DNA of 64,000 bases from Brasenia schreberi. Its lineage: Eukaryota > Streptophyta > Magnoliopsida > Nymphaeales > Cabombaceae. Each line of letters opens with the position of its first letter. Position 1 is the first letter of the stretch. Below, one piece after another: positions 22,101-37,100 of this stretch. Both the position numbers and the translations under genes were made by a program. Where the stretch lies: assembly GCA_036023115.1 (NCBI GenBank), contig JAYKKT010000076.1:4836001-4900000 (forward strand), in the 5' to 3' direction. Below the pieces are notes generated by a model that saw only the letters and a program-made list of their open reading frames with translations, made no database searches and was not told the origin of the DNA.

Positions 22101-25100
22101 AGCAATTACCAGATTTTTTCAAAATTTTCCAGAATTTTCTTGATTTTTTTCGGATTTTTACTAATTTTATTGATTTTTTAAATAATTTTTATAGTTTTTT
22201 AATATTAAAGTACGATACGATACGATACGATACGATACGCCCGTATCGTGGAGCCCAGCGATACGCGATACGATACGCGTCGGACAACACTGAGGAAAAG
22301 ACTTGAAACGGAGTTGGTATTATCATAAATAAAGATTTAAAGGATAGTGTTGTAGACATACAACGATATGGTGACCGAATCATGATGTTGAAATTAGTGT
22401 TAGGAGCAAAGGTTTTGAATATAGTTTGTGCTTACGCACCCCAAGTAGGCCTAGAAGATAGTATAAAGACAACTTCTTGGGAAGAGTTAGATAAGGTGAT
22501 TCAAAGGATTCCACAAAAGGGAGATGATTTGTTTAGGAGGAGACTTAAATGGACATATCCGTAAAGAGGCATTAGGATATCACGATATTCATGGAAACTT
22601 TGGTTTTGGGGATATAAATGAGGAAGGTAGGGAGATTTTAAATTTTGTGATGGCATTTGATCTCTTTATAGTCAATACAGTCTTCAAAAAACGAGATGAA
22701 CATTTAATTACTTATAAGAGTGGCTTATCACGAACACAAATTGATTACTTTATTGATAAAAAAAGATAGAGCGTGTTGTAAAGATTGCAAGGTAATTCCA
22801 GGAGAAAGCTTAACCACCCAACATCGACTTTTAGTTATGGATTTACAAATAAAAAAATTGATAAAGAAGAAAAGAGTGCATCAACCTATTCAGACTAAAT
22901 GGTAGAACTTCAAAAGCGAGAAAGAAGATATATTTAAACAGAAAGTCCTTTCAAGGGGATGTTTGAAATTATGTTGGTACACCCTCTAATAATGTAAAAC
23001 AATATGGCTATACATATTAGGAAAGTGGCGAAAGATGTGTTAGGTGTATCTAAGGGAGGTGTACCGACACAAAAAGAAGCTTGGTGGTCGAGTGAAGTAG
23101 TGCAAAATAAAATCAAGGTAAAGAGGGCATGTTATAAATTACATTATGCTAAGAAAACTAGTGCAACTTTAGAGGCTTATAAGAAAGCAAAGAAGGAAGC
23201 GAAAAAGGTCGTCAGTGAAGCAAAAACTAAAATTTGGGAAGATTTATATAAAAAAACTCAACTCAAAAGAGGGTGAAAGAGATATTTTCAGGATAGTTAG
23301 GGCTAGAGATAAGAAAACTAAAGATCCTAATTATGTTAGATGCATAAGGACGAGGATGAAAAATTCTAGTGGCAAATGATGATATAAGAAATAGATGGAA
23401 AAACTATTTTTATAAGTTTTTTAATGAAAATAAAGATCTTAGTATTAGCTTAGGAGAGTTAGCCAAATCAGAAAAGTATATAAACCACAATTTCGACTGA
23501 CATATTCAAAAGAATGAAGTCAAAGAGGCTCTTAAACATATGAAGGGTGGTAAATCGGTAGGACCACACAATATTCCTATAGAAGTTTAGAAAATACTAG
23601 GAGAAACAGGAATCACTTGGTTGAAAGACTATTTAATGAAATATGGAGAAACCAAAAGATGCTCGAGGAATGGAGAGCGAGTACACTTATACCCATATAT
23701 AAGAACAAGAGAGATATTTAGAATTGTACGAATTATCGGGGTATCAAGTTAATGAGCCATACTATGAAATTGTGGAAAAGAATTAGCGAACGTAGGTTAA
23801 GACAAGTATCGAGTACAACAAAGAACCAATTTGGATTCATGCGACGCAGATCTACTGTTGAAGCGATTCACCTTTTCAGACGTCTTATGGAACATTTTAG
23901 AGCAAAAAAGAAAGACCTTCACATGATATTTATTGATCTAGAAAAAGCTTATGATAGGGTACCGAGGGAGGTTCTTTGGAGAACTTTGGAAAAAACAGGT
24001 ATCCCATTAAGATACATTAACCTTATAAGAGACATGTAGGATGGTGCAAAAACATGTGTGAGGACTTATGAAGGAACGACAGACTTCTTTGAAGTTAATA
24101 TTGGGTTACATAAAGGATCAACTTTAAGTCCATACTTATTTGTAATGGTGATTGATGAGTTAACAAAACATATTCAAGATGAAATACCTTTGTGTATGTT
24201 ATTTGCAGATGACATTGTGTTAGTGGAGGAGTCTAAGGAAAAAGTTAATAGAAAATTGGAACTATGGAGAGAAACATTAGAAAGCAAAGGCCTCTGACTT
24301 AGTAAAACAAAGACAAAATATATGGAATGTAAGTTTAATCATTTCGTTACTGCAGAGGACATAGAAATTAAAATTGGCACACATTGCATCCCCCAAAAGA
24401 AAAGTTTTAAATACCTAGGGTCAATTTTATGGAAGAATTGATGAAGGTGTAATGCACAGAATTAATACTGGTTGGTTAAAATGGAGAGGAGCATCAAGTA
24501 TTCTTTGTGATAAGAAGATACCATTAAAGTTAAAAGGTAAATATTATAGAGCAGCAATTAGGCCTGCCATGTTTTATGGTTCTGAGTGTTAGGCAGATAA
24601 TCATCAACATGTAAAAAAGTTGTTTGTGACACAAATGAAGATGTTGAGATGGATGAGTGGTCATATTAGAAAAGACCGTATACATAATAAGGTTATTAGA
24701 AACAAGTTAGGAGTGATACCAATAGAGGATAAAATGAGAGAATATCGTTTAAGATGGTTTGGACATATATAAAGAAGATAAAAGAAGAACCTATAAAAAG
24801 GTACGAAAAACTACATTTTGAAAGTATTAAAAGACGTAGAGGATGACAATAAAAGTGTTGGAAAGAAATAATAAAGAATGATCTAGCTTATTGTGAGTTA
24901 ACTGCTAATATGGTGCATGATAGGGCTCTGTGGAAACAAAGAATCTATGTAGTCGACCCCGTCTAGTATGGGAAAAGGCTTAGTTGTTGTTGTATCTTCC
25001 ATAATCCATTCTTCTAAAATATCAAAATTATCCAAACTTATTGGAACAAATTGACTTTCTTCTCTATTTACCTTTTTTAATTGCCTACAAGAAAAAAGAT

Positions 25101-28100
25101 AAGTAATTAGTAAATAACATTAACAATTGAAGTCAAATAATATATTGAATTGAATCTTACAATATTAAACTACTAACTAATACAAGATTACCTTTCGTGA
25201 AGATGAATGTTACAACGAATGAAAACTAAGTCATTCAGTCGCTTATGTTCCAACCTGTTACGCTTTTTTGTATGGATGTGTTCAAAGACACTCCAATTTC
25301 TTTCACAACCCGTTGCACTAGAGGTTTGGCTCAGAACTCTTACTACAAAATCTCTAAGGTTTGGACAATCACTTTCAAACCTATTCTACCAAATATTTGT
25401 AGAAAAAGCAAATATTAGAGACTTAATCCATAATAATATAAGATTTAAGAAACTTAAATACGAAGATAAACAATTTACCTGGGCGCATATTAGTGCAATT
25501 ATGAATTGCTACAGGCAAACCCATTAAGTAAAGAGCATTATCATAGATCTCCATCTCTCAATGTATAGCATTTGCTCTACTCTCATCAAGGACTAATCTA
25601 TCTATGGCAAACATTAGAGACTTAATCCATAATAATATAAGATTTAAGAAACTTAAATACGAAGATAAACAATTTACCTGGGCGTATATTAGTGCAATTG
25701 CGAATTGCTACAGGCAAACCCATTAAGTGAAGAGCATTATCATAGATCTCTATCTCTCGATGTATAGCATTTGCTCTACTCTCATCAGGGACTAATCTAT
25801 CTATAAAATCAATGATGCCTCGATTAACCTCATCGTCATTTTTAAAGCTTGCTGAGTACTTGAATGTTCAGTTTAGATAATATGTTGTTGCATGAATAGG
25901 TTGATGCAATTGTTTGTTCAGTCTATTATCTATAATTTTCCACACGAGCACATAATCTCTCTTTTTTTCAATAAAATTATTTTTAATGTCGTCTTTTGCA
26001 CTATCCATCGCTTCAAAACCTTTACTAAAGGACATGTAATCCTCAACAGTCTAACACATGCATTCCAAAATGTACTCCTGAAACTATCTTTGAAATCTCA
26101 TTCAACTTTCTATTTATTGTATTTCGAGGCAACTATGCAAATTGTTGCCACTCATCTAAGTAAAACATTCTCTTTAAGGCTTGCTTCTGTCTCACAATAC
26201 TATGTACAAATAACAAATTAGTTGCAAACCGAGTTGCAGTTGTACGAAGAAGCTCTACACCATCTGTATATCTCCTCATCATACATAATACAAAGGCATA
26301 GTTGTAGATAAATTTGGTGATATTTTGGCAACACTCAGTTGTTGCCTTTATCTCATCTATCTCACCAATATCCTCAAGGATGAGATCTAAACAATGGGAT
26401 GCACATGATGTCCAATAGAAAGTCCCATAAGTATCTACTAACTTCTGCCCAACCGCTTTATAGTTAGCTGCATTATCTGTAATCAATTGGACTACATTCT
26501 CTAGCCCAACCTCGCATATTACCTTATCAAACTCTTACCTTAGGATCTTTTTAGTGCGCTTCTCCTCCGACATGTCTAGAGATCTCAAAAACATAAGTCA
26601 TTTAGGACAATAGATAAGAAAGTTTAGGAAAGTCCTTCCTCGCCTATCTGTCCATCCGTTTGCCATGATAGTGCATCTTGTGTCCTTCTATGACTCTCTC
26701 AAAGTCGAACAATATTCTTACACTTTAATGACAGTTTTATCTAATATCTTTTCTCTCAACTTTTAATAAAAGAGCATCTTGTATCCTGAACCAATATTAG
26801 CAATTGCATCTGTCATTGCTTGAAAATGAGGACTATTTGCCACATTAAATGGAATGCATGCATCATAAAACCATCAGCCCACTACAAGGTCTGCTTGATC
26901 ATGCAATTATTTTGAAGTCATAGCAACACGAATTCTAGGTTGAACACCAGGTATAGTACTAGGAGGAGAAAATGAATGTATGCTGGAAGCAACTCTTCCT
27001 CTACTCCTTCCTCAGCTTTCTCTTCTACCACTTCTACTTTCAAAATCTTCAGCAACCCTTTTTCCCCTGTTTGGTGGTCGAGAATTACTACTACCAATCT
27101 CTATTCTAGTATCTGAAGGAATACTATCAATGAATCCAATAGCATCATCATCATCTTCCTCAAACATCCCTAAATCATCTTTTTATTATATTCTCCCTTC
27201 TATGCTCTCAATCATCTGAAGACATTGTCATTTAATGCCTTCTAGCAAACTTCTAACTCTGCCCGTGGAATCAGCAACTTTTTTCCTAGTCCTTGCTAGA
27301 TGGTGCTTTAATTATGAAATTTCACCACTAACCACCTTCTCACAAAACAAACATCAGATCTTTAATCTAAAACCCTCAACTGTTGTACCCCACTGCCATA
27401 TCGGATCATCAGACCGAGATTGGGAGTCTCTAACACCCCTTCCTGTCATCTCAATTGAGCACTTTAATTCAATAAAAAACCTGAAAATAAAAACACTTCA
27501 TAAATCCCCAATCTTCATATAACACTCAAATAGAGTGTCTCCCACTTCATGAATGCAATAAAAATCATATCCACACACTTAATAACTTTATATTTTGTCA
27601 TTCAAAAATAGAAAAATACAAATAACACCAATAAATAACAAATACAATGAAAATAATTCAGAAAAACATTCAAAATATACCACAATCCGAGTTAAGAGGC
27701 TTGCACGAACACTGTAGAGCACTTTTTTGGGAGTCTAGAACACCGAGGGAGAGAACCACCAGAAGATGCTTTAAACCACTCTGAAAAAACAATGAAAACC
27801 CACATTTCCCGCAAAAATGTGGGTTTCTGTTCGGTCACGGACCCTTTATACGATACGTGCCATATCGTGCGATACGACCCGTATCACACGATATGGCACA
27901 ATAACCTGTATCTTACGATACAGGTTATCGTATCGTGACGTATCGCTACCGCTAACACTAATTACAACCATATACAAAAACAAGGGAGATATTAAGAATT
28001 ATGTAAATTATCAAGATATCAAGTTGGCGAGTCATAAAATGGAATTATAGGAAAGGAACATGGAACAAAGGTTGAAACTAGTACTAGGTACATCGGAGAA

Positions 28101-31100
28101 CTAATTTGGATTTATGCCAAGTAGATCTACTATTGAGACTATTCACCAGTTGAGATGTCTTATGAAGTAAAAAAGAACCTTATTAGAAAAAACATGATTG
28201 GGTGTCAAGTGATATTTTTTGGACAACCTTGGAAAGAGGGGTATTTGATTGATGTACATCAATTTTATAATGGATATATATAATGGTACATAAATATGTG
28301 TCAAGAATTATATGGATTTCTTTGAAGTTAATATCCGATTACATCAAAGATCAACTTTATTTAACCTGGCTACTAATGAGCTAACAAAGAATGCTCAAGA
28401 TAAGTACCTTGGTGTATGTTATCGCGGATGACATTGTTATAGTGCATGTATTCAAGGAAGAAGTTAACAAGAAATTGGAACTACGGAGAGAAACATTAAA
28501 AAATAAACGCTTTCAACTTAATAGGTAAAAGATATAATATATGGAATACAAGTTTGATCATTTGGTTAGTACAAATGACACATAAATTAATATTAACAGA
28601 CACTACATCCCTCAAAAGCAAAGTTTTAACTGCCTAGAGTCAGTTTTCTACAGCAACTGAAAAATTAATGAGATATCACACATGAAATTAATGAAGGTTA
28701 ATTAAAATGAAGATCTTATTAAAGTTGAAAGGTAAATATTATAGAGTACTGATTAGACCCACTATGTAATATTGTAGTGAGTGTTCGGTTGTTAACCATC
28801 AACATGTGTAAAAGATATCTATGGCAGAAATCATGATGTTGAGATGGATGTATGGTCGTACAAGGAAAAACTAAATCTATAATGAGGTTATCTCAAACAA
28901 ATTGGGAGTGACACCAAGAGAGGAAAAATTGAGGAAAAATCATTTAAGATTGTTTGGATAATTAGAAACACTACTAGAGGAAGCTCTGGTAAAAAGGTGT
29001 AAGAAACTAGGGTGCATATGTTCAAAGAGAAAGACGAAGACCACAAAAAATGTTGGAAGGAAATAATAAAGAATGATAAGGCTTTTGTTTAGTTAACTGC
29101 TAATATGGCATAGGATCGAATCTCATGGAAACAAAGAATCCATGTAGCTGACCCCATCTAGCATGGGAAAAAGATTAGTTGTTGTTGTACATTAAGACCT
29201 AAATTCAGACAAGAGGGAAAGGAAAAAACATGATGTACATGACAACACTCTAACAAGAATGGACAAATCACGCCATTACAGCATCAGTCTCTTCTTTTTG
29301 CCAGCTTCCATCGCTTGCTATTATTCCTTTCTTACCTGCTCCCCTATACCTTGGGCAATTTCTACTTTGGCCTATTCCCTTCCCTACGCACTTGAGCTTT
29401 CTTTGCATGAGAAATTAACTGACATTCCTCTTGCTTTACCATTGCTAGACACTGTATGAAATGATCCTTTGCTTCGTTCCCCATTCGACAATAGACCCCG
29501 CCATGGTGCCCTTGCTTTGGTGACACGGTCCCTCCATCAATAAATGAAACAGCTAAAATCATCTAAAAAGAAAACATATATAGGCCTGCATCATGACACG
29601 ATATGCGATCCTTTGTTTCTCATAGTTCATCACAGTTGATGTTGTAGTTATGGTAGTATACATACACATGTATTATGTCAAAAGAATATATATATATAGT
29701 ATATACGCACAGTGGCGGAACTAGTAAATGGTGACCGGGTGGGTGCAAATAACCCTTGAAATTGTTTAAGGTGAGGTGAACTATGCATTATAACCACAGA
29801 TGCAACAGAGTTATAGTTCTTTTCATTGGTATTTCAAATTTCTGGTGGGTCCAATGCCCCAACTCACCTCTGTAGATCCTCCACTGTACACAAAAACTTA
29901 CACACACATGCACATGTGCAGATATATATTATATATATGAGGCAGAGAAAGTAATTGGTTCCTGCACTTTGATGATGTGCACTCTTGGGAGACCTTTCTT
30001 TTTGGGGCAAGAGCATAATACAGTTTCCCTTTTTATTTTTCCAAAAGCCCCTTTAAAGCCATCCCTTTCCCGAAAATATTAAAGGATAGGCACAAGTTCA
30101 CACACACACATATATATACATGTGTGTGCATGCAGAAACCAGGTACTTTCGCTCTCTCTCTCTCTCTCTCTCTCCTTATATATATATATATATGGAGAGG
30201 GAGGGGCAGGGGCAGAGTGAAGGACTGTGTAACTGAGAGCAGTGGAGTATTTCAAAAAGTGTAGCTTAGAGTGTGTTTGTTTTCAAGAAGTAGATGGCTA
30301 GTGTTTGAAAGATTTGGAATTGAATATTAAACTGTTTTCATGGATAAGTAAATCGAATTTAATAAGGGTTTAAAAGAAACAGTTTTAGCTTCCTTGCCTT
30401 ATAAAATTCTTACATTGCACCAAACACTAAAGGCATTTTGAGGACATTTGAAAGTATGATAAGCCAGCATATTCAAGCAATGCCACAGGATTGCTCAATA
30501 AAATGTCAGTGAAAAATTTTCAGACAAATTTGTAGCATTAGCCCCACAATCACAGAAGTGAGAGAAACAACAGTTTCTATTTTCACAAAATACTTCTGCT
30601 ATGTCATTAATGGTGTTTATTTTAATCAAAGGTTCAAAATGATGGGACTTACTTGAAGCAACTCCAGTTGAGCAATCATATCCAGAGAGGATGCTAGGTT
30701 AACGGATACTTTGTCTGGATCATTCTCCTTAATAGATTGAATAAGGTCCTGCAGTCCACCCTAGAACACAGAACAAGCATTGCAGCTTTTGATAAGCCAT
30801 ATCCAATCAAAGAAATTTATTCAGGTTTGCTTATATCAGCAGAATTGACTGACTCAAACCATACAAAATTCAGGTTTCAAGAATCATGTAGATGAGTTAC
30901 ATTCCATGGAACCAAGATAGGAGGCAACCAGCATTCCACTGAGTCAGCAATGTTGTGATAATGATGCATAAATGGCAGTTTGTCAAGATTTTCAGTTTTT
31001 TTTTTCATCAGTTAAAATCTAAGAATGTTGGCAGGAAGGCACAAATAAAACAAAGTAATACATATACAATTAAATATGACAAAAAAAATTAAAAATTTGT

Positions 31101-34100
31101 CTTAAAACAAATTATACTCATATACGAGAGCAAGGGAGGCATTTAGAATTGTGAAAATTATCGAGGTATCAAATTGATGAGCCATACTATGAAATCATAG
31201 TGAAAGAATTATTCAATGTAGGTTGAGGCTAATATCGATTACAACAAAGAACCAATTTGGGTTCATACCAAGAAGATCTACTATTGAGGCTATTCATGTA
31301 TTGAAATGTCTTATAGAATATTTTAGAGGAAAAAAGAATCTCCATATAGTATTTATTGATGATTTGCATCTTTAGAGGGGTTAGTAATGCAGAAATCAAT
31401 AAATTGCACAGGGATTTAAAATGGAGGTCGGCACCCTAATGGCTGCTGCATCCTCTCAGAATTTCTTATTCAACAATTAACCTTAACAACACACTTAAGA
31501 ATATATAGAACAAGAATCTAACTTGAATGACCTAAATACCCCTAATTAGTGACTGATTTTACCCAATTTCCAATATATAAGATTCTGATCCATTGGGACC
31601 CAAACTACTTAAAACATAAACTCAAATACATAACAAAAACATAAACTAATCTAAACTCAAATACATAACGAAAATATAAACGAATCTTGATCTCCAACTT
31701 AATCTAACACGCCCCCTCATGTTGGGTCTTGAAGACTTGAGACACCCAACTTGACAAGAGCCTTTTTAAAGCATTAACAGGAATAGGTTTCGTGAGGATA
31801 TCTGCCAATTGATCTCCTAAACGAACGTGGATGAGATTGAAGATTCCTTGAGAAATTTTTTCTATGATAAAATGACAGTATATTTTAATATGTTTAGTCC
31901 TCTCATGAAAAACTGGATTTGAAGCCATCTGAAGAGTTGCTTTACTATTAGTAAATAAGTTAATTGAAATATTTCTTTTCAGACCAATCTCCTCAAGGAA
32001 TGATATAATCTATAGACCTTCACATATGCCAAGAGCAATAGCATGATATTCAGCCTCAGCACTGGACCTTGCCACCACAAATTACTTCTTACTTTTCTAA
32101 GATATTATATTGTCTCCTAAACATACCATATAACCAGAGGTTGATTTTATGAATAAGTAAATGAATGCCGAGCATATAGTAGACCATAAGTAATAGCACG
32201 ATATCGACTAAACTATATTCCCTCCTAAACTAAAGCAATAGCATGATATCGACTTTGGAGCCTGCCCAATCAGCATCTGAATAAATGTTTATATCAAGTA
32301 ATGAATGTGGAGCATATAGTAGTCCATAAGTAATCGATGATTTCAAGTATCTGAAGATATAGAACACTGAACTCATGTGATGTTTAGATAGGGAGTGCAT
32401 CCATCTACTAACATATCCGACTGCAAAATTGATGTCAGGTCTTGTAATAGTAACATATATCAGTTTTCCCACTAATCTCTGATATTTGTCAACATCTTCA
32501 TATGGTTTGGTCAAATCATTGTTATCTTCCTTCAGGATTTCAATGGGAGTATAACATATCCGACAATCTTCCATTTTTGTTTCTTTCAGTAAGTCTAGAA
32601 TGTATTTTCTTTGATTTAAAAATAAACATACTTTACTCTGAATCACTTCAATCCCCAAGAAGTAATGTAATTTGCCCAAATCCTTCAAGTAAAATGATGT
32701 ACTTAGTTGTATTTTAAAAAAAACTATGCCTTCTGTATCGTCACCTATAATTATGATGTCATCCATATATACTAACAGTAAAATAGTTTTCTGACCTTGG
32801 TTGATAAATAGTGTATGATCACTATCACATCGTTTGAAACCTAAGCTCCTAACACCTTCACTCAATTTTTCAAACCACGCACACGGAAATTGTTTTAAAC
32901 CATAAATTGATTTCTTTAATTTGCATACCTTGTTTGACTTTTGTTCCTGATCATATCCAGGTGGCAGGTCCATGCAGATATCTTTTATAAGGTCTCTTTG
33001 AAGAAAGGCATTCTTCACATCCAACTGCCATAAGTCCCACCCTTTATTGACAACCACACTTAAGATAATTCTAGTGGTGTTTGTTTTTTCTATTGGTGCA
33101 AAGGTTTTTGTATAGTCAATACCATATGACTGACTGTAACCCTTACCCACTAATCTCGCTTTGTATCTCTCTATATTTCCATCAGCCTTGTACTTTACTG
33201 AATACACCCATTTGCATCCCACTTTCTTCCTCTCTGGTGGTAAATCTATAAGTTCTCACGTTTTATTTTTTACTAATGCTGCAATCTCTTCTTGCATTGC
33301 TACCTTATACTCTTAATATGGCTTTGCCTCTTCAAATGTTTTTGAAATGTAAGTGTTATCTGCATTCATTACAGATAACTGATACTGTTTGGGATAATTA
33401 GTATATGAAGTCATCTTCTATAATGAATATTTTGCAATTTCACGTTTTTCCTTTCGAAGTGCAATAGGTAAATCAGTGTTGTCTGTATCGTACGATACGA
33501 TGCAATACGTATCATATCGTTGGCAACCACGGTACGATACGTAACCATAATATGATACAATAATCTCTATCGCAAGATACAGGTTATCGTGTCATATCGT
33601 GCGATACAGCACGTATCACCCGTATCGTACGATAAGGGCGATACGCCCAGGGACCCTTATATGGCCGAACAAAAACCAATATTTTTCTGAGTTTCTGTGA
33701 TTTTTTTGGAACACCTTAAGCTCTCTTCCAGTGGTTCTACTCCTCTTTAGTATTCAAGGCTCCAAAAAAGTGTTCTACGGTGTTTGTGTCAGCCTCCTAA
33801 CTCAGATTGTGGTATATTTTGAGTGTTTTTCTAAAATGTTTTCTTTGTATTTGTTGTTTTTTTGTGTTATTTGCGATTTTCTTTTTTTTAATGACAAAAT
33901 ATGAAGTTATTAAGTGTGTGGATATGATTTTTATTGCATTCATGAAGTGGGAGACACTTTATTTGAGTGTTATGTTAAGATTAAGGATTTATGAAGTGTT
34001 TTTATTTACAAGTTTTTTATTGAATTAAAGTGCTCAATTGAGATGGCATGAAGGGGTGTTAGAGACTCCCATTATCGATCTGATGATCCAGCATGACACT

Positions 34101-37100
34101 TGGGTACACCAGTTGAGGGTTCTAGATTAAAGATCAGATGTTTGTTTTGTGAGAAGGTGGTTAGTGGTGGAATTTCACGTTTGAAACACTACCTAGTAGG
34201 GACTAAGAAAGAAGCTCTCCTTTTATAGGCAGAATTATAAGTTTGCCACAAGGCATTAAATGGCAATGTCTTCAAATAATTGAGAGCATACAAGAGAGGA
34301 GACAACAAAAGGATGATTTAGAGATGTTTGAGAAGGATGATGATGCTATTGGATTCACTGATAATATTCCTTCATATGCTAGAACATAGATTAATAGTAG
34401 TAGTTCTCAACCACCAAATAGGAGAAAGAGGGTTGTTGAAGATTTTGCAAGTAGAAGTGGTAGAAGAGGAAGCTCAGGAAGAGCCGCTTCTAGCATACAT
34501 TCATTTTTTCCTCCTAGCACTACACCTAGTGTTCAACCTGGAATTCGTGTTGCTATGACTTCAGAACTGCATGATCAGGCAGACCTTGCATTGGGCAGAT
34601 GGTTTTATGATGCATGCATTCCATTTAATACAGCAAACAATTTTCATTTTTAAGCAAAGGTAGATGAAATTGCTAATATTGGTCCAGAATACAAGATGTC
34701 CTCTTATTAGAAGTTGAGAGGAAAGATATTAGATAAGACCATCATTGAAGTGCAAGAATATTGTTCGACTTTGAGAGAGTCATAGAAGGACACAGGATGC
34801 ACTATCATGTCAGACGGATGGATAGATAGGCAAGGAAGGACCTTGTTAAACTTTCTTGTCTACAGTCCTAAAAGACTTATGTGTTTTAGATCTCTAGACA
34901 TGTTAGAGGAGATGCACACTACAGAGATCCTAAGGCAAGAGTTAGATAAGGTGATATTCGAGTTTGGGCTAGAGAATGTAGTCTAATTGATTATAGATAA
35001 TGCAACTAACTATAAAACGGCTGGGAAGGAGTTAGAATATACTTATGGGACTTTCTATTGGACACCATGCATAGCCCATTGTTTAGATCTCATCCTTTAG
35101 GATGTTGGTGAGATAGATGAAATAAAGGCAGCAACTGAGTGTTGTCAAGATATCACCAAATTTATCTACAACCATGCCTTTGTATTGTATATGATGAGAA
35201 GATATACAGATGGTGCAAAGTTTCTTCGTACAGTTGCAACTCTGTTTGCAACTAATTTCTTATTTGTACAGAGTATTGTGAGAAATAAGCAAGCCTTGAA
35301 GAGAATATTCTCCTCAGATGAGTGGCAATAATTAGCACAATTGCCTCAAAATAGAAGAAACATAAAGTTGAATGAGATTTTAGAGACAATGTTTAAGAGT
35401 ATATTTTGAAATGCATGTGTTAGACTGTTGAGGATTTCATGTCCTTTAGTAAAGGTTTTGAGATTGGCTGATAGGTAGGAGAAACCATCAATGGGCTACC
35501 TTTACAAAGACATGGATAGGACAAAAGAAGCCATTAAAAATAATTTTAATGAAAAAAAGAGAGATTATGTGATCGTGTAGAAAATTATAGATAATAGATG
35601 GAACAAACAATTGCATCGGCCTATTCATGCAGCAACATATTATCTAAACCTAACATTCAGGTATTTAGCAAGCTTCAAAAGGGACAGTGAGGTTAATCGA
35701 AGCATCATTGATTGTATAGATAGATTAGTCCCTGATGAGAGTAGAGTAGATGCTATACATCGAGAGATGGAAATCTATGATAATGCTTTTCACTTAATGG
35801 GTTTGCCTATAGCAATTCACAACCACACTAATATGCATCCCGGTAAATTATTTATCTTCGTATTTAAGTTTCTTAAATCTTATATTATCGTAGATTAAGT
35901 CTCTAATGTTTGCCTTTTTCTATAGATGTTTGGTGGAATAGGTTTAGAAGTAATTGCCCAACCTTAGAGATTTTAGAGTAAGAGTTCTGAGCCAAACCTG
36001 TAGTGCAACGGGTTGTGAAAGGAATTAGAGTGTCTTTGAACACATCCATATAAAAAAGCGCAACAGGTTGGAACATAAGCGGCTTAATGACTTAGTTTTC
36101 ATCCGTTGTAACATGCGGCTTCGCCAAAGATAATCTTGTATTAGTTAGTACTTAAAGATTCAATTCAATATATTGTTTGACTTTAATTGTTAATGTTTTT
36201 ACTAATTACTTATTTTTATTTCTTATAAGCAATTAAAAAAGATAAATAAAGAAGAAAACCAATTTGATCCAATAAGTTTGGATAATTTTGATATATTAGA
36301 AGACTGGATTCTATGTCACACAGACACCTCTATGAGGTGGGGTGTCGGCGTCGACACTAGTGCGACACGACACCGACACCAACACCGTGTCGGTGCGGCA
36401 CCAACACGGTGTCGTCATCTATCGACACGATCAACGTGTCTAGATGATTTTCTGGTGCGGTCAATGTCCTCAAGGCCATATTCGTCCACGATTTAGGACA
36501 GACTCATTATGAAGCGGCGTTCAACCCCTTCCTGCGTGACTGCGTCCTCCATTGAAGCGGCATCCATATTCGTCCTCAAGGTCTTCAGGGTCGCTGCTGG
36601 CATTCAACTCCATCCTGCGTGACTGTGTCCTCCACTGAAGCAGTCGAAGATCTCTTCAGGCTCGCCAGTCGCCGTTCGCATTCAACCCCTTCCTGCGTGA
36701 CTGCGTCCTCCACTGAAGCGGCCGAAGATCTCTTCAGGCTCACCAGTTGCCGCTCGCATTCAACCCCTTCCTGCGTGACTGTGTCCTCCACTGAAGCGGC
36801 CAAAGATCTCTTCAGGCTCGCCACTCGCATTCAATGTCCTCTTTCCATTTTCATCCCGTGTCTGCAACTTTTCATCTTCATCCCGCAACACGATTCTCTG
36901 CTGGTGATAGGCGACGGGGTTCTCCACTGAAGCGGCCGAAGATCCTGATCATCCTTCATCCTTGTTTCGATTTCTTGGTAAGTTTCACTTTCTTTCATTT
37001 TTGAAGTTCACCTTTCTTTCTTTTTTCCAGCGTTCGAGCGATCGAAGTCCACCTTGTTTCGATTTCTTGGTAAAGTATGTCTCGAAAATACACTGATGAT

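Larger units (their letters stand above)
20166..27960 (-). mobile_element. hAT family-1 element, defective, interrupted by a LINE
   Basis: Ends are cagcattgttcgacacg (20166, the 3' end) and the inverse-type ...gctaacacta (27960). The 8-bp duplication is attataac (20158-20165) versus attacaac (27961-27968), one mismatch. Without the LINE it is about 3.4 kb. CGTATCG subterminal repeats sit at 20180-20232 and 27840-27945. The minus-strand transposase starts at a conserved ATG-Thr-Gly-Arg near 27460 and runs to 25200, with the last exon split at 20603/24992. More than ten stops are present. Confidence 0.92.
19705..29188 (+). mobile_element. Old 5'-truncated LINE split by an hAT (outermost level of a nest)
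   Basis: The left part, 19705-20165, matches the region between endonuclease and reverse transcriptase of the LINE family (gaggatttatataaaaagc). The continuation is at 27961-29188, starting attacaaccatatacaaaaa and running to the family 3' end and a short (TTG)n tail. The two parts are collinear if 20166-27960 plus one target copy is removed. Both are heavily mutated and untranslatable, which fits the outermost and oldest level. Confidence 0.85.

Noticed and set aside
36585..36830. Protein with 26-residue repeats on the minus strand.
   Set aside because: No start context, promoter or homolog; treated as a minisatellite.
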